Source: DAOUKH01 sp965261455
GTDB lineage: Bacteria > Chloroflexota > Dehalococcoidia > SHYB01
DNA: 64,000 nucleotides
Direction of reading: 5' to 3'
NCBI GenBank assembly: GCA_965261455.1
Contig: OZ253453.1
Coordinates: forward strand, 1,116,001-1,180,000
The position numbers and the translations under genes are program-made. Every line of letters begins with the position of its first letter. Position 1 is the first letter of the stretch. Below, piece by piece: positions 18,696 to 26,789 of this stretch. The notes beneath the pieces were generated by a model, which saw only the letters and a list, made by a program, of their open reading frames with translations, did no database searches and was not told where the DNA came from.

Positions 18696-18721
18696 AATGA
18701 CTCCTTTTGGTGGGTCCTACT

Positions 18722-19798
18722 TCACAGCGAGTAGGCCTGACGCTTGTTTCTGATCAGCAAGAGAATGAAGAACGGTGCGCCGACGAATGCGGTAAGGACA
18801 CCGACGCGAAACTCAGCCGGCTGGATGATCGTCCTGGCCACGGTGTCGGCGAGGATGACAAAGACGGCGCCTCCCAGTGCACTCATCGGAATCAAGACAC
18901 GATGGTCCGGCCCAAGCACCAGCCGGAGGATGTGGGGAGTGACAAGACCGACGAAGGCGATCGTCCCGCTTACCGCCACGGCGGCTCCGGTCGCCAGCGC
19001 GGCGGCCGCGAGAAGCGTCACACGCGCCAGGCCCACCCGGACCCCCATCGAGCGGGCTTCGTCGTCCCCTAGCATCAGCAGATTCAAGTCGCGGGACATC
19101 AGCAGAATCACCGCGGCGCCCCCGAAAATCAGTGGCGCGGAGATCCGGACGTGCTCCCAGGAACGGGAGTCGAGCCCTCCCGCAAGCCAGAACAGGATCT
19201 CTCGAAGCGCCTCGTTGTTGGGGAGGAGCAGGAGGATGGCGGACACGACAGCGCCAAGAAATGCGTTGACCGCGACGCCCGCAAGCAGGAGCGTCGCCAT
19301 CGAGAAGTGCCCCCCAACGGCGGCAATGCCGTAGACCAGGAAGGAGGCCGCGATGGCGCCCCCGAAGGCGAAGGCCGGCAGGGCGAGAAAGAAGAGGCTG
19401 GCCATCCCGGTGGCAATGGCGACGACCGCACCCACGGCGGCCCCGGCGGAGACGCCGATGATCCCAGGGTCGGCCATCGGGTTGCGGAACAAGCCCTGCA
19501 TCGTTGCTCCCGCCACGCCTAGGGCCGCGCCGACTGAGGCTCCCACGAGGATCCTGGGAAGCCTGATCTGCTCGACGACAAGCTGCTCGGTGCGGCTGAA
19601 GCCCGCGAGGTCGAAGCCCAACAGCGACAGCAGGACCGAACCGACGTGGCTTACCGGTATGTCGGCAGGCCCGAGGCTTAGCGAGACAAGGGCGGTCGCG
19701 AGGACCAACAGAAGAAGGATCGCGGAGCCGATCGCCAGGCGGGTGCTAATGCGCGCCTCGCGGTAACCTCGCAGAGTGGTGAGTCCGGCGGCCCTCAA
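18722..19798 (-). CDS. btuC: Corrinoid ABC transporter permease, FecCD/BtuC family
   Basis: The 358-residue membrane protein has about ten hydrophobic helices and FecCD-family motifs: RLPRILVGASVGAALGVAGATMQGLFRNPMADPGIIGVSAGAAVG near residues 70-120, FWLAGGLDSRSWEHV, and GTIAFVGLVTPHILRLVLGPDHR near residue 270 (each seen in part). The start is a TTG at 19798. Its GGAGG ribosome site at 19807-19811 lies inside the riboswitch hairpin, so translation and transcription can both be gated. It is the first gene of the B12 salvage operon. Confidence 0.94.
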   Translation of the reverse strand: MRAAGLTTLRGYREARISTRLAIGSAILLLLVLATALVSLSLGPADIPVSHVGSVLLSLLGFDLAGFSRTEQLVVEQIRLPRILVGASVGAALGVAGATMQGLFRNPMADPGIIGVSAGAAVGAVVAIATGMASLFFLALPAFAFGGAIAASFLVYGIAAVGGHFSMATLLLAGVAVNAFLGAVVSAILLLLPNNEALREILFWLAGGLDSRSWEHVRISAPLIFGGAAVILLMSRDLNLLMLGDDEARSMGVRVGLARVTLLAAAALATGAAVAVSGTIAFVGLVTPHILRLVLGPDHRVLIPMSALGGAVFVILADTVARTIIQPAEFRVGVLTAFVGAPFFILLLIRNKRQAYSL

Positions 19799-19801
19799 CA
19801 G

Positions 19802-19832
19802 AAAAACCTCCAGCGGCTCTCCGCTGGAGGTT
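19802..19832 (-). terminator. Riboswitch expression platform: terminator hairpin that also holds the btuC ribosome site
   Basis: On the minus strand a perfect 12-base stem (arms 19805-19816 and 19821-19832, loop AGAG) is followed by TTTTT. This is an intrinsic terminator ending just before the btuC TTG. The 3' arm includes GGAGG, the only Shine-Dalgarno for btuC. An antiterminator is visible: minus-strand CTCTCCGCTG at 19885-19894 is fully complementary to CAGCGGAGAG at 19817-19826, which is the loop plus part of the 5' arm. Confidence 0.85.
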
Positions 19833-19903
19833 CTGGTTTCGTTCTGCCGGGGATTGCTACCCGACGGGCGAGGGACCCTCTCTGCAGCGGAGAGTGGTCA
19901 CCT

Positions 19904-20068
19904 CCCGTTCAGGCAGGTCTCCTGGCTCGCGGGTGGATCTTATCCGCCGGACCCTTCTCGTCGACTTCTCGACAGTGGGCCCCGGCTCCAAAATCCCGCT
20001 TACAGTGGCGCTACCGCGGCGGATTCGCACCGCCTTCCCTATTCTCCCTGGGTGGGCACCTGAACGGG
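19904..20068 (-). ncRNA. Cobalamin (B12) riboswitch aptamer
   Basis: The minus strand carries the conserved AdoCbl-riboswitch elements in order. A 10-bp closing stem P1 pairs 20059-20068 with 19904-19913. A GGTGCC element follows, then GGGAA, the GGTGCGAATCCGCC segment, GCGCCACTGTAA (the conserved CCACTG element) and, at the 3' end, the B12 box AGCCAGGAGACCTGCCT. B12 binding should favour the downstream terminator and switch off the salvage operon. The pattern is unmistakable by eye; boundaries follow the P1 stem. Confidence 0.96.
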
Positions 20069-20097
20069 CTGTGATTTCTTATGTTGTGTTGGGCAGC

Positions 20098-20127
20098 ATG
20101 ATATGGCTGCCTCCAATGGGGTGTCAA
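20098..20127 (-). promoter_or_regulatory. Promoter of the B12 salvage operon
   Basis: On the minus strand TTGACA (20122-20127) and TATCAT (20098-20103) are spaced by 18 bases. Transcription would start near 20090, about 20 bases before the riboswitch P1 stem. Confidence 0.7.
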
Positions 20128-20148
20128 GCAGAGCACACCAGGCGGGCA

Positions 20149-20922
20149 TCACCGCAATCGGTCTACAGACAGGATGCCCAGGCGTATGCCTTCGACTACG
20201 GCGTCGAGCTTGGTAGTCGCGTTGAGCTTGTGCCGAAGATTGCGGATGTGGTTGCGCACCGTGTGCTGGCTAATGCCCAATTCTTGAGAAATCCGCGCGG
20301 TTTCCCGGCCCAGTGCAACCAGACGCAGCACTTCCACCTCTCGTCCCGTCAGGGCTGATGCCGCCCCAGGCGTTGCCGGCTCGGGGGGGTGGTCCGACAG
20401 GATGTCAGCGCCGCCCGCCTCCAGCGCATCCCGTAGCGAGGCTTCCGCCTCACCGAAGTCGTCCGCATCTGCAACGTCCTCGAAGAGGTGCACCAACAGA
20501 GGCGCGTCCCCGAGGATGCCCGCGACCACCATGGGAGTGACGGAGACCCACTTGCGCTGCCCGGAAGAGCAGGTCATTCGAAGCTGCGTCGTCGACGGCA
20601 CCAAGCCGGCACGGAGGTAGCGGATAGAAGGGCAGCCTCCCAAACACTGCGGCGTCAAGCCCCCGGGAGCAACCACCTCGTAGCACCGGCGGCCCACGAC
20701 CTCGTCGGACGCATAACCGAGGATCCGTTCTGCGGCCCGGTTCCAGAACACGATCGTCTGATCGATGGACACGGCATAGGCGCCGCATGACGCCGTTCCC
20801 AGCGCCGCAAAGAGACTATCCGTGGTCAACGGCGGGCGCCTCTCGTGCGGATAGGAAATAGAGCCGGAGAGCCGCCAGACCCTTCGCCACACACCGGAAG
20901 CCTCACGGCATAGCGTTCCCAC
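20149..20922 (-). CDS. PAS-domain LuxR-family transcriptional regulator
   Basis: The 257-residue protein has a PAS domain at about residues 35-150 (GAYAVSIDQTIVFWNRAAERILGYASDEVVGRRCYEVV) and a LuxR-type helix-turn-helix at about residues 190-250 (LTGREVEVLRLVALGRETARISQELGISQHTVRNHI, seen in part). CLGGCPS and the preceding PQ segment add cysteines that could bind a ligand or sense redox state. There is no receiver domain, so it is probably a one-component sensor. It faces away from the efflux operon at 21.15 kb and shares its 229-bp intergenic region, so it is a candidate regulator of that operon. It could also act on the B12 operon. Confidence 0.88.
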   Translation of the reverse strand: MGTLCREASGVWRRVWRLSGSISYPHERRPPLTTDSLFAALGTASCGAYAVSIDQTIVFWNRAAERILGYASDEVVGRRCYEVVAPGGLTPQCLGGCPSIRYLRAGLVPSTTQLRMTCSSGQRKWVSVTPMVVAGILGDAPLLVHLFEDVADADDFGEAEASLRDALEAGGADILSDHPPEPATPGAASALTGREVEVLRLVALGRETARISQELGISQHTVRNHIRNLRHKLNATTKLDAVVEGIRLGILSVDRLR

Positions 20923-21046
20923 TTCGGGTGCTGTGCAACGTCAAGTGTGGCTGGATTTGGCGGAGCTTGCGTCGTCATCGCGCCGCCTCCTTATCAGTCG
21001 TCTTCGTTGACTGGCGTATGATTGCCGCACACGAGTGTAGCAGAAC

Positions 21047-21068
21047 CTCGATATTCTCTCGATATTCT
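21047..21068. repeat. Two tandem copies of an 11-bp repeat in a divergent promoter region
   Basis: CTCGATATTCT occurs twice in direct succession (21047-21057 and 21058-21068). The repeats are AT-rich in a GC-rich genome and lie between the PAS-LuxR gene and the efflux operon. The 11-bp period places both copies on the same face of DNA, as expected of paired regulator sites. No binding protein can be assigned with certainty; the adjacent LuxR protein is the obvious candidate. Confidence 0.5.
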
Positions 21069-21151
21069 CGGAGTAGAACCGGGGTAGGGAGCATCTCCGT
21101 AATCCCCGTAGACGCCCGCCGCGGCGCGGCCGTTTCCAAGGAGCACAGCAC

Positions 21152-23752
21152 ATGCAGCGGGCCGTTTCGCTCTTCACCCCCATCCAGCTCTGGCAGGCGC
21201 TCACCCTCATCGTCGCCCTACTGGGCTCCGGGCTCGGAGCCTTTACCCTTACCGGCGGCTTCGAGTCCTCCGCCGCGGCGGCGTTGAGCGAGAACCAGCA
21301 GCTCGTTCCCGTCCGGCGCGGCAACTTGATCGACGCCGTCGACATCAACGGCTCCATCGTCTTCCCCAACCGCGAGCGGGTGCAGTTCGAGATCAGCGGG
21401 ACCGTCGGCGCGGTCTTCGTCGAGGAGGGCGAACGGGTGAGCGCCGGTCAGCCCCTCGCGGCGCTCGACGCGGCGACCGTCGCCAAGCTCGAGGAGGCCG
21501 CGGCCAAGGCCAGGGTCGCGCTCGACGAGGCGCGGAAGCGGCTCGACCCCCCGAGCGCCGTCGAGGTTGCCGAAGCGGAGGCCGCCGTGGTCAAGGCCCG
21601 CGCCGACCTCGACGCCGCACACGAGGCCGTGGACGACGCCCGCAATCCCTTCACCGAGCTCCAGCTTCTCACTCAGCGCCAAGCGGTCGTCCAAGCAAAG
21701 ACCGACCTCCAGAACGCGGAAGAGGCGCTGGCCGACGCTCTGGCCGTAGTCGACGCCGACGAACTGGCCGTCCCAACCCAGCGCCAAGCGATCGTCCAGG
21801 CGAAGACCGATCTACAAAATGCAGAAGAGGCCCTCGCCGACGCTCTGACCGTGGCCGACGCCGACAGGCTCGCCGTGGCGACCCAACGGCAAGCCGTCGT
21901 CCAAGCGCAGATCGACCTGCAGGCCGCGGAGGACGCGCTCGCCAACGCCGAGCCGTCGCTCGACCTTCAAAAGATACTCAAGCAAGAAGAGGCCGTGGCC
22001 ACGGCCAGGGTCAAGCTCGCCGACGCCCGCGAGGCGTTGGCCAAGGCACAAGAGCCGGCGACCTCCGCCGCCATCGACGCCGCCCAGGCAAAAATCGAGT
22101 CTGCCGAAGCCGCCCGCGACGACGCCGCCCTGACAGTGATCGAAGCCGAAGAGGATCAGCCCGGCATGATTGAAGCGGCCGAGAACGCCTTCGATGCCGC
22201 CCAGCAGGTCTATGGCCAGGCGCTCGTGGACTCGGAGATCGCCTTCGTCCACCCCAGCGGCGGCCCGCCCCTCGATCCCAGGACGCACGTGGCGCTGGGG
22301 GACGACCAATTGCTATTGGACCCGCGGGTGCTCAAGGAGCGTATCGCCCCGCATGCGATGGTCTCGGACGCGGCGCTCAACGCATGGACCGCGCTCCTTG
22401 AGGCGCGGGGCGACTTCGAGGCGGCAGAGGCCGGGCAGGCGGTCACCGAGGTGCGGCGGGATCTGACCCGCAAAGAACAGGACCTAGCCGACGCCGAGGA
22501 GGCGCTCGCCGCGCTGACCGCCCCGCCCGACCCGCTCGACATCGCCCTCAAAGAGGCCGGCGTCGCCACGGCAGAGGAAGACCTAGCCCAGGCCGAGCAG
22601 ACCCTCGCCGACATGCTCAACGAGACCGCCGACCCGCTCGACTTGGAGCTCAAGCGCGCGCGGATCACCACCGCCGTCGCCGCCCTCGTCGACGAGGAAG
22701 AGCAACTGGTTGAGATGCTCAACGAAACTACTGCGGACCCACTCGACTTGGAGCTCAAGCGGGCGAAGATCGCCACCGCCGTCGCCGCCGTCGCCGACGA
22801 GGAAGCGCAGCTCGCCGACATGCTTACCGAGACTCTCCCCGACCCGCTCGACCTGGAGCTTAAACGGGCGAAGATCGCCACCGCCGTCGCCGCCCTCGCC
22901 GACGAGGAAGAGCAGCTCGCCGACATGCTAGGCCCTCTCGACCCGCTCCCCATCGCGCAGCGCGAAGCCGACGTAGGGGTGGCCGCCGCCAAGCTCGGTG
23001 ACGCCGAGGAATCCCTCGCCGACCTCGTTGGCGGCCTCGACCCGCTGGTCCGTGCGCTACGCCAACGTGAGATCGAGAGCGCCGAGTCCGACTTGGCGCA
23101 AGCCGAGCAGGACCTGGCCCGCACCGCGATAACCGCGCCCATCGGCGGCGTGGTCGAAACCGTCAACATCGAGGCCGGCGGCGCGGTGACACTCACGGGC
23201 TTCGCCTTCGAGATTGTCGACACCTCCGTGGCCGAGGTCGACGGCGTGGTCGATGAGATCGACGTCCTCTTCCTCAGCGTCGGCGCGGAGGCGGCGGTGA
23301 CGATGGACGCTCTGCTAGGCCAAACCCTGGCCGGCGTGGTCTCCTCCATCGAGACGACGGGGTCAACGACCGGCGGCGTGGTCAGCTTCCCCGTGCGGGT
23401 GCGCGTCGAGGCCCCTCCCGGCGTCGATCTGCGCGAGGGTCTGAGCGCCGCGGCCAGCGTCGTACTCCGGGAGACGACGGACGCGCTGCTCGTTCCCTCG
23501 GCAGCCATCGGGGGCAGCTTCCTGCAGCCCACCGTTCTCGTCCAGCGGGACGGAGCCGTCACGGAGCAGCCGGTGAACCTGGGCGACGGCGACGACTTCA
23601 ACGTGGTGGTGCTGGACGGCCTAAACGAGGGCGACACGGTCGTCGTCGAGACCGCCGGTGGCGACTTCGGCATCTTCGGCGCGTTCTTCGGCGGCGGCCA
23701 AGGACTGCGGCAAATATTCGGCGGACGGCCTCCGCCGGGCGCCGGCAGGTAG
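21152..23752 (+). CDS. HlyD/MacA-type periplasmic adaptor with extended coiled coil
   Basis: The 866-residue protein is a membrane fusion protein: an N-terminal membrane anchor (residues 10-40), a first lipoyl half (VRRGNLIDAVDINGSIVFPNRERVQF; VEEGERVSAGQPLAALD), a very long Ala/Glu/Asp-rich hairpin (about residues 110-665), the second lipoyl half (ITAPIGGVVETVNIEAGG) and a beta-barrel. MacA is normally about 370 residues; the excess is in the hairpin. That region contains repeats of 35 residues, at least three beginning TQRQA at about residues 173-270 and at least four with DPLDLELKRA at about residues 490-600. It starts an operon with an ATPase and an FtsX-like permease. It probably links the ABC pump to outer layers or passes substrate along the coil. 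Confidence 0.88.
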   Translation: MQRAVSLFTPIQLWQALTLIVALLGSGLGAFTLTGGFESSAAAALSENQQLVPVRRGNLIDAVDINGSIVFPNRERVQFEISGTVGAVFVEEGERVSAGQPLAALDAATVAKLEEAAAKARVALDEARKRLDPPSAVEVAEAEAAVVKARADLDAAHEAVDDARNPFTELQLLTQRQAVVQAKTDLQNAEEALADALAVVDADELAVPTQRQAIVQAKTDLQNAEEALADALTVADADRLAVATQRQAVVQAQIDLQAAEDALANAEPSLDLQKILKQEEAVATARVKLADAREALAKAQEPATSAAIDAAQAKIESAEAARDDAALTVIEAEEDQPGMIEAAENAFDAAQQVYGQALVDSEIAFVHPSGGPPLDPRTHVALGDDQLLLDPRVLKERIAPHAMVSDAALNAWTALLEARGDFEAAEAGQAVTEVRRDLTRKEQDLADAEEALAALTAPPDPLDIALKEAGVATAEEDLAQAEQTLADMLNETADPLDLELKRARITTAVAALVDEEEQLVEMLNETTADPLDLELKRAKIATAVAAVADEEAQLADMLTETLPDPLDLELKRAKIATAVAALADEEEQLADMLGPLDPLPIAQREADVGVAAAKLGDAEESLADLVGGLDPLVRALRQREIESAESDLAQAEQDLARTAITAPIGGVVETVNIEAGGAVTLTGFAFEIVDTSVAEVDGVVDEIDVLFLSVGAEAAVTMDALLGQTLAGVVSSIETTGSTTGGVVSFPVRVRVEAPPGVDLREGLSAAASVVLRETTDALLVPSAAIGGSFLQPTVLVQRDGAVTEQPVNLGDGDDFNVVVLDGLNEGDTVVVETAGGDFGIFGAFFGGGQGLRQIFGGRPPPGAGR

Positions 23753-23774
23753 CCCGGTAGCAGGAACCGAACAC

Positions 23775-24473
23775 GTGATCACCCTCACCGACGTCACCAA
23801 GGTCTACCGGATGGGCGCCGTCGAGGTGCGCGCCCTCGACGGCGTCAGCCTCACCATCGGCGGCGGCGAGATGATCGCCATCATGGGCCCCTCCGGGTCG
23901 GGCAAGTCGACGATGATGAACATTCTCGGCTGCCTCGACGTTCCGACGTCGGGGAGCTACGTCCTCGACGGCGAAGAGGTCGGCGCGCTCGACGACGACC
24001 GGCTCGCCGGGATCCGCGGGAGCAAGATCGGCTTCGTCTTCCAGACCTACAACCTGCTGCCCCGGCTGACCGCAGCGGCGAACGTCGAGCTTCCCACCCT
24101 CTACGGCGGGAGCCGCGACCGGCGCACCCGCGCGCTGCGTGCCCTTGATCTCGTCGGCCTCGGCGACCGCGCCAACCACAGGCCCACGGAGCTTTCCGGC
24201 GGCCAGCAGCAGCGCGTCGGCATCGCCCGGGCCCTCGTCAAGCATCCCCGCATCCTGTTCGCCGACGAGCCCACGGGCAACCTCGACTCCAAGTCGAGCG
24301 CCGAGATCATCGCCCTCCTGCGCTCCCTCAACCGCGACGAGGGCATCACCGTCGTCGTCGTGACCCACGACCCTGAAATCGCGGCGCGGACCGACCGCGT
24401 GGTCGCCCTCCACGACGGGCGCGTCGTCTCCGACGGCCCGCCCTCGGACCCGACCGGGGGAGGCCCGCGGTGA
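23775..24473 (+). CDS. MacB-type ABC transporter ATP-binding protein
   Basis: This is a 232-residue ATPase of the LolD/MacB group. It has Walker A GPSGSGKSTMMNILGCLD, the signature LSGGQQQRVGIARAL, Walker B ILFADEPTGNLDSKSS and the H-loop VVVTHDPEIAARTDR. The start is the GTG at 23775, in frame and preceded by AGGAA; the upstream ATG at 23658 would overlap the adaptor gene by 95 bases. The stop overlaps the permease start (GTGA). Such ATPases work with FtsX-like permeases as mechanotransmission or efflux pumps rather than classical transporters. Confidence 0.95.
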   Translation: MITLTDVTKVYRMGAVEVRALDGVSLTIGGGEMIAIMGPSGSGKSTMMNILGCLDVPTSGSYVLDGEEVGALDDDRLAGIRGSKIGFVFQTYNLLPRLTAAANVELPTLYGGSRDRRTRALRALDLVGLGDRANHRPTELSGGQQQRVGIARALVKHPRILFADEPTGNLDSKSSAEIIALLRSLNRDEGITVVVVTHDPEIAARTDRVVALHDGRVVSDGPPSDPTGGGPR

Positions 24474-25675
24474 CGCCCTTCCTCATCGTCCAGACCGCCC
24501 TGATCTCGCTCTCCACCAACAAGCTGCGGGCCGGGCTTACCCTCCTCGGAATCATCATCGGCGTGGCCGCCGTCATTACGTCCATCGCCATAGGCCGCGG
24601 CTCTCAGGAGCAGGTGAGCGATCAGATCGAGGCGTTGGGCACGAACCTGCTCTTCGTCCAGTCCAGTCAGGGCGGCGACGCCGCGCTCACCTTGAGCGAC
24701 GCGTCGGCGCTCGCCAACAAAGACCTCCTCCCCAGCGTGCGGGAAGTCGCCCCCGACATCCGCACCGGCGGCTCAATCGAGGCGGGGACCGACTTCACGT
24801 TCGCCCAGATCACGGGGGTGACCTCGAACTATGCCGAGGTCCGAAACTTCGATCTGCTCTCGGGCTTCTTCATCTCGCCGGCCCACGTCATCAACAACGA
24901 ACAGGTCGTCGTGCTCGGTTCGTCGGTGGCCGAGGCCCTGTTCGGGAACCGCGACCCCGTGGGCGCCGAGGTGCGTGTCACCGGCCGCCGGTTCCGGGTC
25001 ATCGGTGTGCTTGAAAGCAAAGGCGGCAACGCCTTTGGCATCGAAGACCTCCAGGTGATGGTCCCGATCACGACGGCGTACTACCGGCTCTCCGCGCAGC
25101 GCACCGCCCTGGGCGAGGTGACGGTGACCAGCATCAACGTGCAGGTGACCGACGTCGACCGTACCGAGCAGGCAACCGACGAGATTACCGGCACGCTTTA
25201 TGTGCGCCACGGCGAGGAAGACTTCACCATCACCAACCAGGAAGACACCATCGAGACGCTCCAGGCCACCGAATCGACGTTCGTGATCCTGCTCGCCGCG
25301 ATCGCCGGCATTTCGCTGTTCGTCGGCGGCATCGGCATCATGAACATCATGATGGTCTCCGTGACCGAGCGCATACGCGAGATCGGCATACGGAAGGCCG
25401 TCGGGGCGCGGCAGCGCGACATCGCCCTGCAGTTCCTGACCGAGGCGACGGTGCTCAGTATCGGCGGCGGCATCATTGGCGTCGGTCTCGGGCTAGGCCT
25501 CTCGGAGCTCGCCGACGGCCTCACCATCGGCGACGACACGCTCGCCACCGTCTTCAGCGGCGACGTGGCCCTGCTCGCGCTCGTCGTCTCCGCCGCCGTC
25601 GGCCTCTTCTTCGGCATCTATCCCGCCATTCGGGCGGCGCGGCTGCACCCTATCGAAGCCCTGCGCCACGAGTAG
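24470..25675 (+). CDS. MacB/FtsX-type ABC transporter permease
   Basis: The 401-residue protein has the four-helix MacB permease layout. Helix 1 is at residues 18-40 (AGLTLLGIIIGVAAVITSIAIG), with a large extracytoplasmic domain to about residue 270. Three C-terminal helices follow (VILLAAIAGISLFVGGIGIMNIMMVSVTERIREIGIRKAVGAR is the hallmark segment, quoted in part). The GTG start overlaps the ATPase gene stop. Together with the adaptor it forms a tripartite-like exporter of antibiotics, peptides or lipids; the cargo is unknown. Confidence 0.94.
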   Translation: MTPFLIVQTALISLSTNKLRAGLTLLGIIIGVAAVITSIAIGRGSQEQVSDQIEALGTNLLFVQSSQGGDAALTLSDASALANKDLLPSVREVAPDIRTGGSIEAGTDFTFAQITGVTSNYAEVRNFDLLSGFFISPAHVINNEQVVVLGSSVAEALFGNRDPVGAEVRVTGRRFRVIGVLESKGGNAFGIEDLQVMVPITTAYYRLSAQRTALGEVTVTSINVQVTDVDRTEQATDEITGTLYVRHGEEDFTITNQEDTIETLQATESTFVILLAAIAGISLFVGGIGIMNIMMVSVTERIREIGIRKAVGARQRDIALQFLTEATVLSIGGGIIGVGLGLGLSELADGLTIGDDTLATVFSGDVALLALVVSAAVGLFFGIYPAIRAARLHPIEALRHE

Positions 25676-25697
25676 CCCCCTCTCGGAGACCACATCC

Positions 25698-26615
25698 ATG
25701 CGGCCCATCCCATTCATCACAACCCTCATCTTCACCCTCGCCGTCGGCGGCGCCGCCGGCGGACTCATCGGATCGCTCACCTCCGAGGGCGACGGCGCGG
25801 CCCAGCCGGGGGCCGCCGGCCCCGCCGACGTCCTGGCCGCGCTGCAGAGCGGCGACACCGAGCGGCTCCGCGAGATCCAGAACCAGTTCGGTGCCGCCGG
25901 CGCGGGAGCCGGTGCCGCCGTGCCGGAAGACGGCGGACAAACGGCGCCACCGCCGGCCGAGACCACCGCCCCGCCCGGTATGGGCGAGGCCGAGACGCTC
26001 AACGGCGTGCTGCGCAGCGTGAGCGAGAACGCCGTCGTGATCGCCGGCGCGGACGGCGTGGATACGGAGATCGCGCTCGCCGAGGGCGCGACGGCGCTCA
26101 GCTTCGTTGCCGGCGGCGCCGGCGACCTCGAGGTGGGGCAGGAAGCGGTGCTCTTCGGCCAGCCCGGAGAGGGCGGCGTCACGGCCCGGTTCCTCCTCGC
26201 CGCCCCCGCGGGCTCCGGTGTGCTGGAAAACTTCGGCGCGGGCGCGGGCCGTCCCGGGCTCGGCGCGGGGCAGGCCGCGGCGGGACAAGGCACGGGTAGG
26301 CAAGGCGCGGGCCAAGGCGGCCTCGCCGGCGGGTTCGCCGCAAACCTCCTCGTCGGCCCCATCACCGCGGTGGACGGCGCCACGGTCACCATCGAGACCG
26401 AGCGCGGCCCCATCTCCGCCGCCATCGACCCCGAAGGCACGCTGCTCCAGGTGCTGACCGAGACACCGCTCACCGACCTAACGCCCGGCGGGCAGGTCAT
26501 CATCACCGTTGGCGCGGACGGCTCCGCGGAGTCGATCGTCGCCGCGCCCAACCTGCAATCGCTGCTCGGCGGGCTCTTCGGGGGCGGGCAGGGCGGCCGC
26601 GGCTTCGGCGGCTAG
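25698..26615 (+). CDS. Secreted or anchored protein with DUF5666-like beta repeats
   Basis: The 305-residue protein begins with a hydrophobic signal or anchor (FITTLIFTLAVGGAAGGLIGSL) and is Ala/Gly-rich. Two similar segments of about 60 residues (LNGVLRSVSENAVVIAGADGVDTEIALAEGA near residue 97; LVGPITAVDGATVTIETERGPISAAIDPEG near residue 217, quoted in part) look like the small beta-barrel repeats of DUF5666-type proteins. A Gly/Gln-rich linker joins them and a Gly-rich tail ends the protein. It lies 22 bases after the permease and probably belongs to the efflux operon. Its function is unknown. Confidence 0.65.
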   Translation: MRPIPFITTLIFTLAVGGAAGGLIGSLTSEGDGAAQPGAAGPADVLAALQSGDTERLREIQNQFGAAGAGAGAAVPEDGGQTAPPPAETTAPPGMGEAETLNGVLRSVSENAVVIAGADGVDTEIALAEGATALSFVAGGAGDLEVGQEAVLFGQPGEGGVTARFLLAAPAGSGVLENFGAGAGRPGLGAGQAAAGQGTGRQGAGQGGLAGGFAANLLVGPITAVDGATVTIETERGPISAAIDPEGTLLQVLTETPLTDLTPGGQVIITVGADGSAESIVAAPNLQSLLGGLFGGGQGGRGFGG

Positions 26616-26789
26616 AGACGGGCTGCATTCTGAGGATGCTGCACTCGCCTTCGCCCTTGGCGAGGTTGCTCATCGCGCCGGTGACGCGGTCAGAGCGTGC
26701 GGTGCTCTGATTTCTCGTACAATCGTGGCACTTCTTCTGGGACGCAGCGAACTGGCGGAGATGCGGACCCGTCCAGTCGGGAGGCGAGC

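Noticed and set aside
22210..23673. A 487-codon minus-strand frame opposite the efflux adaptor
   Set aside because: Ser/Thr-rich shadow frame caused by the codon bias of the repeats; no ribosome site and no family resemblance.
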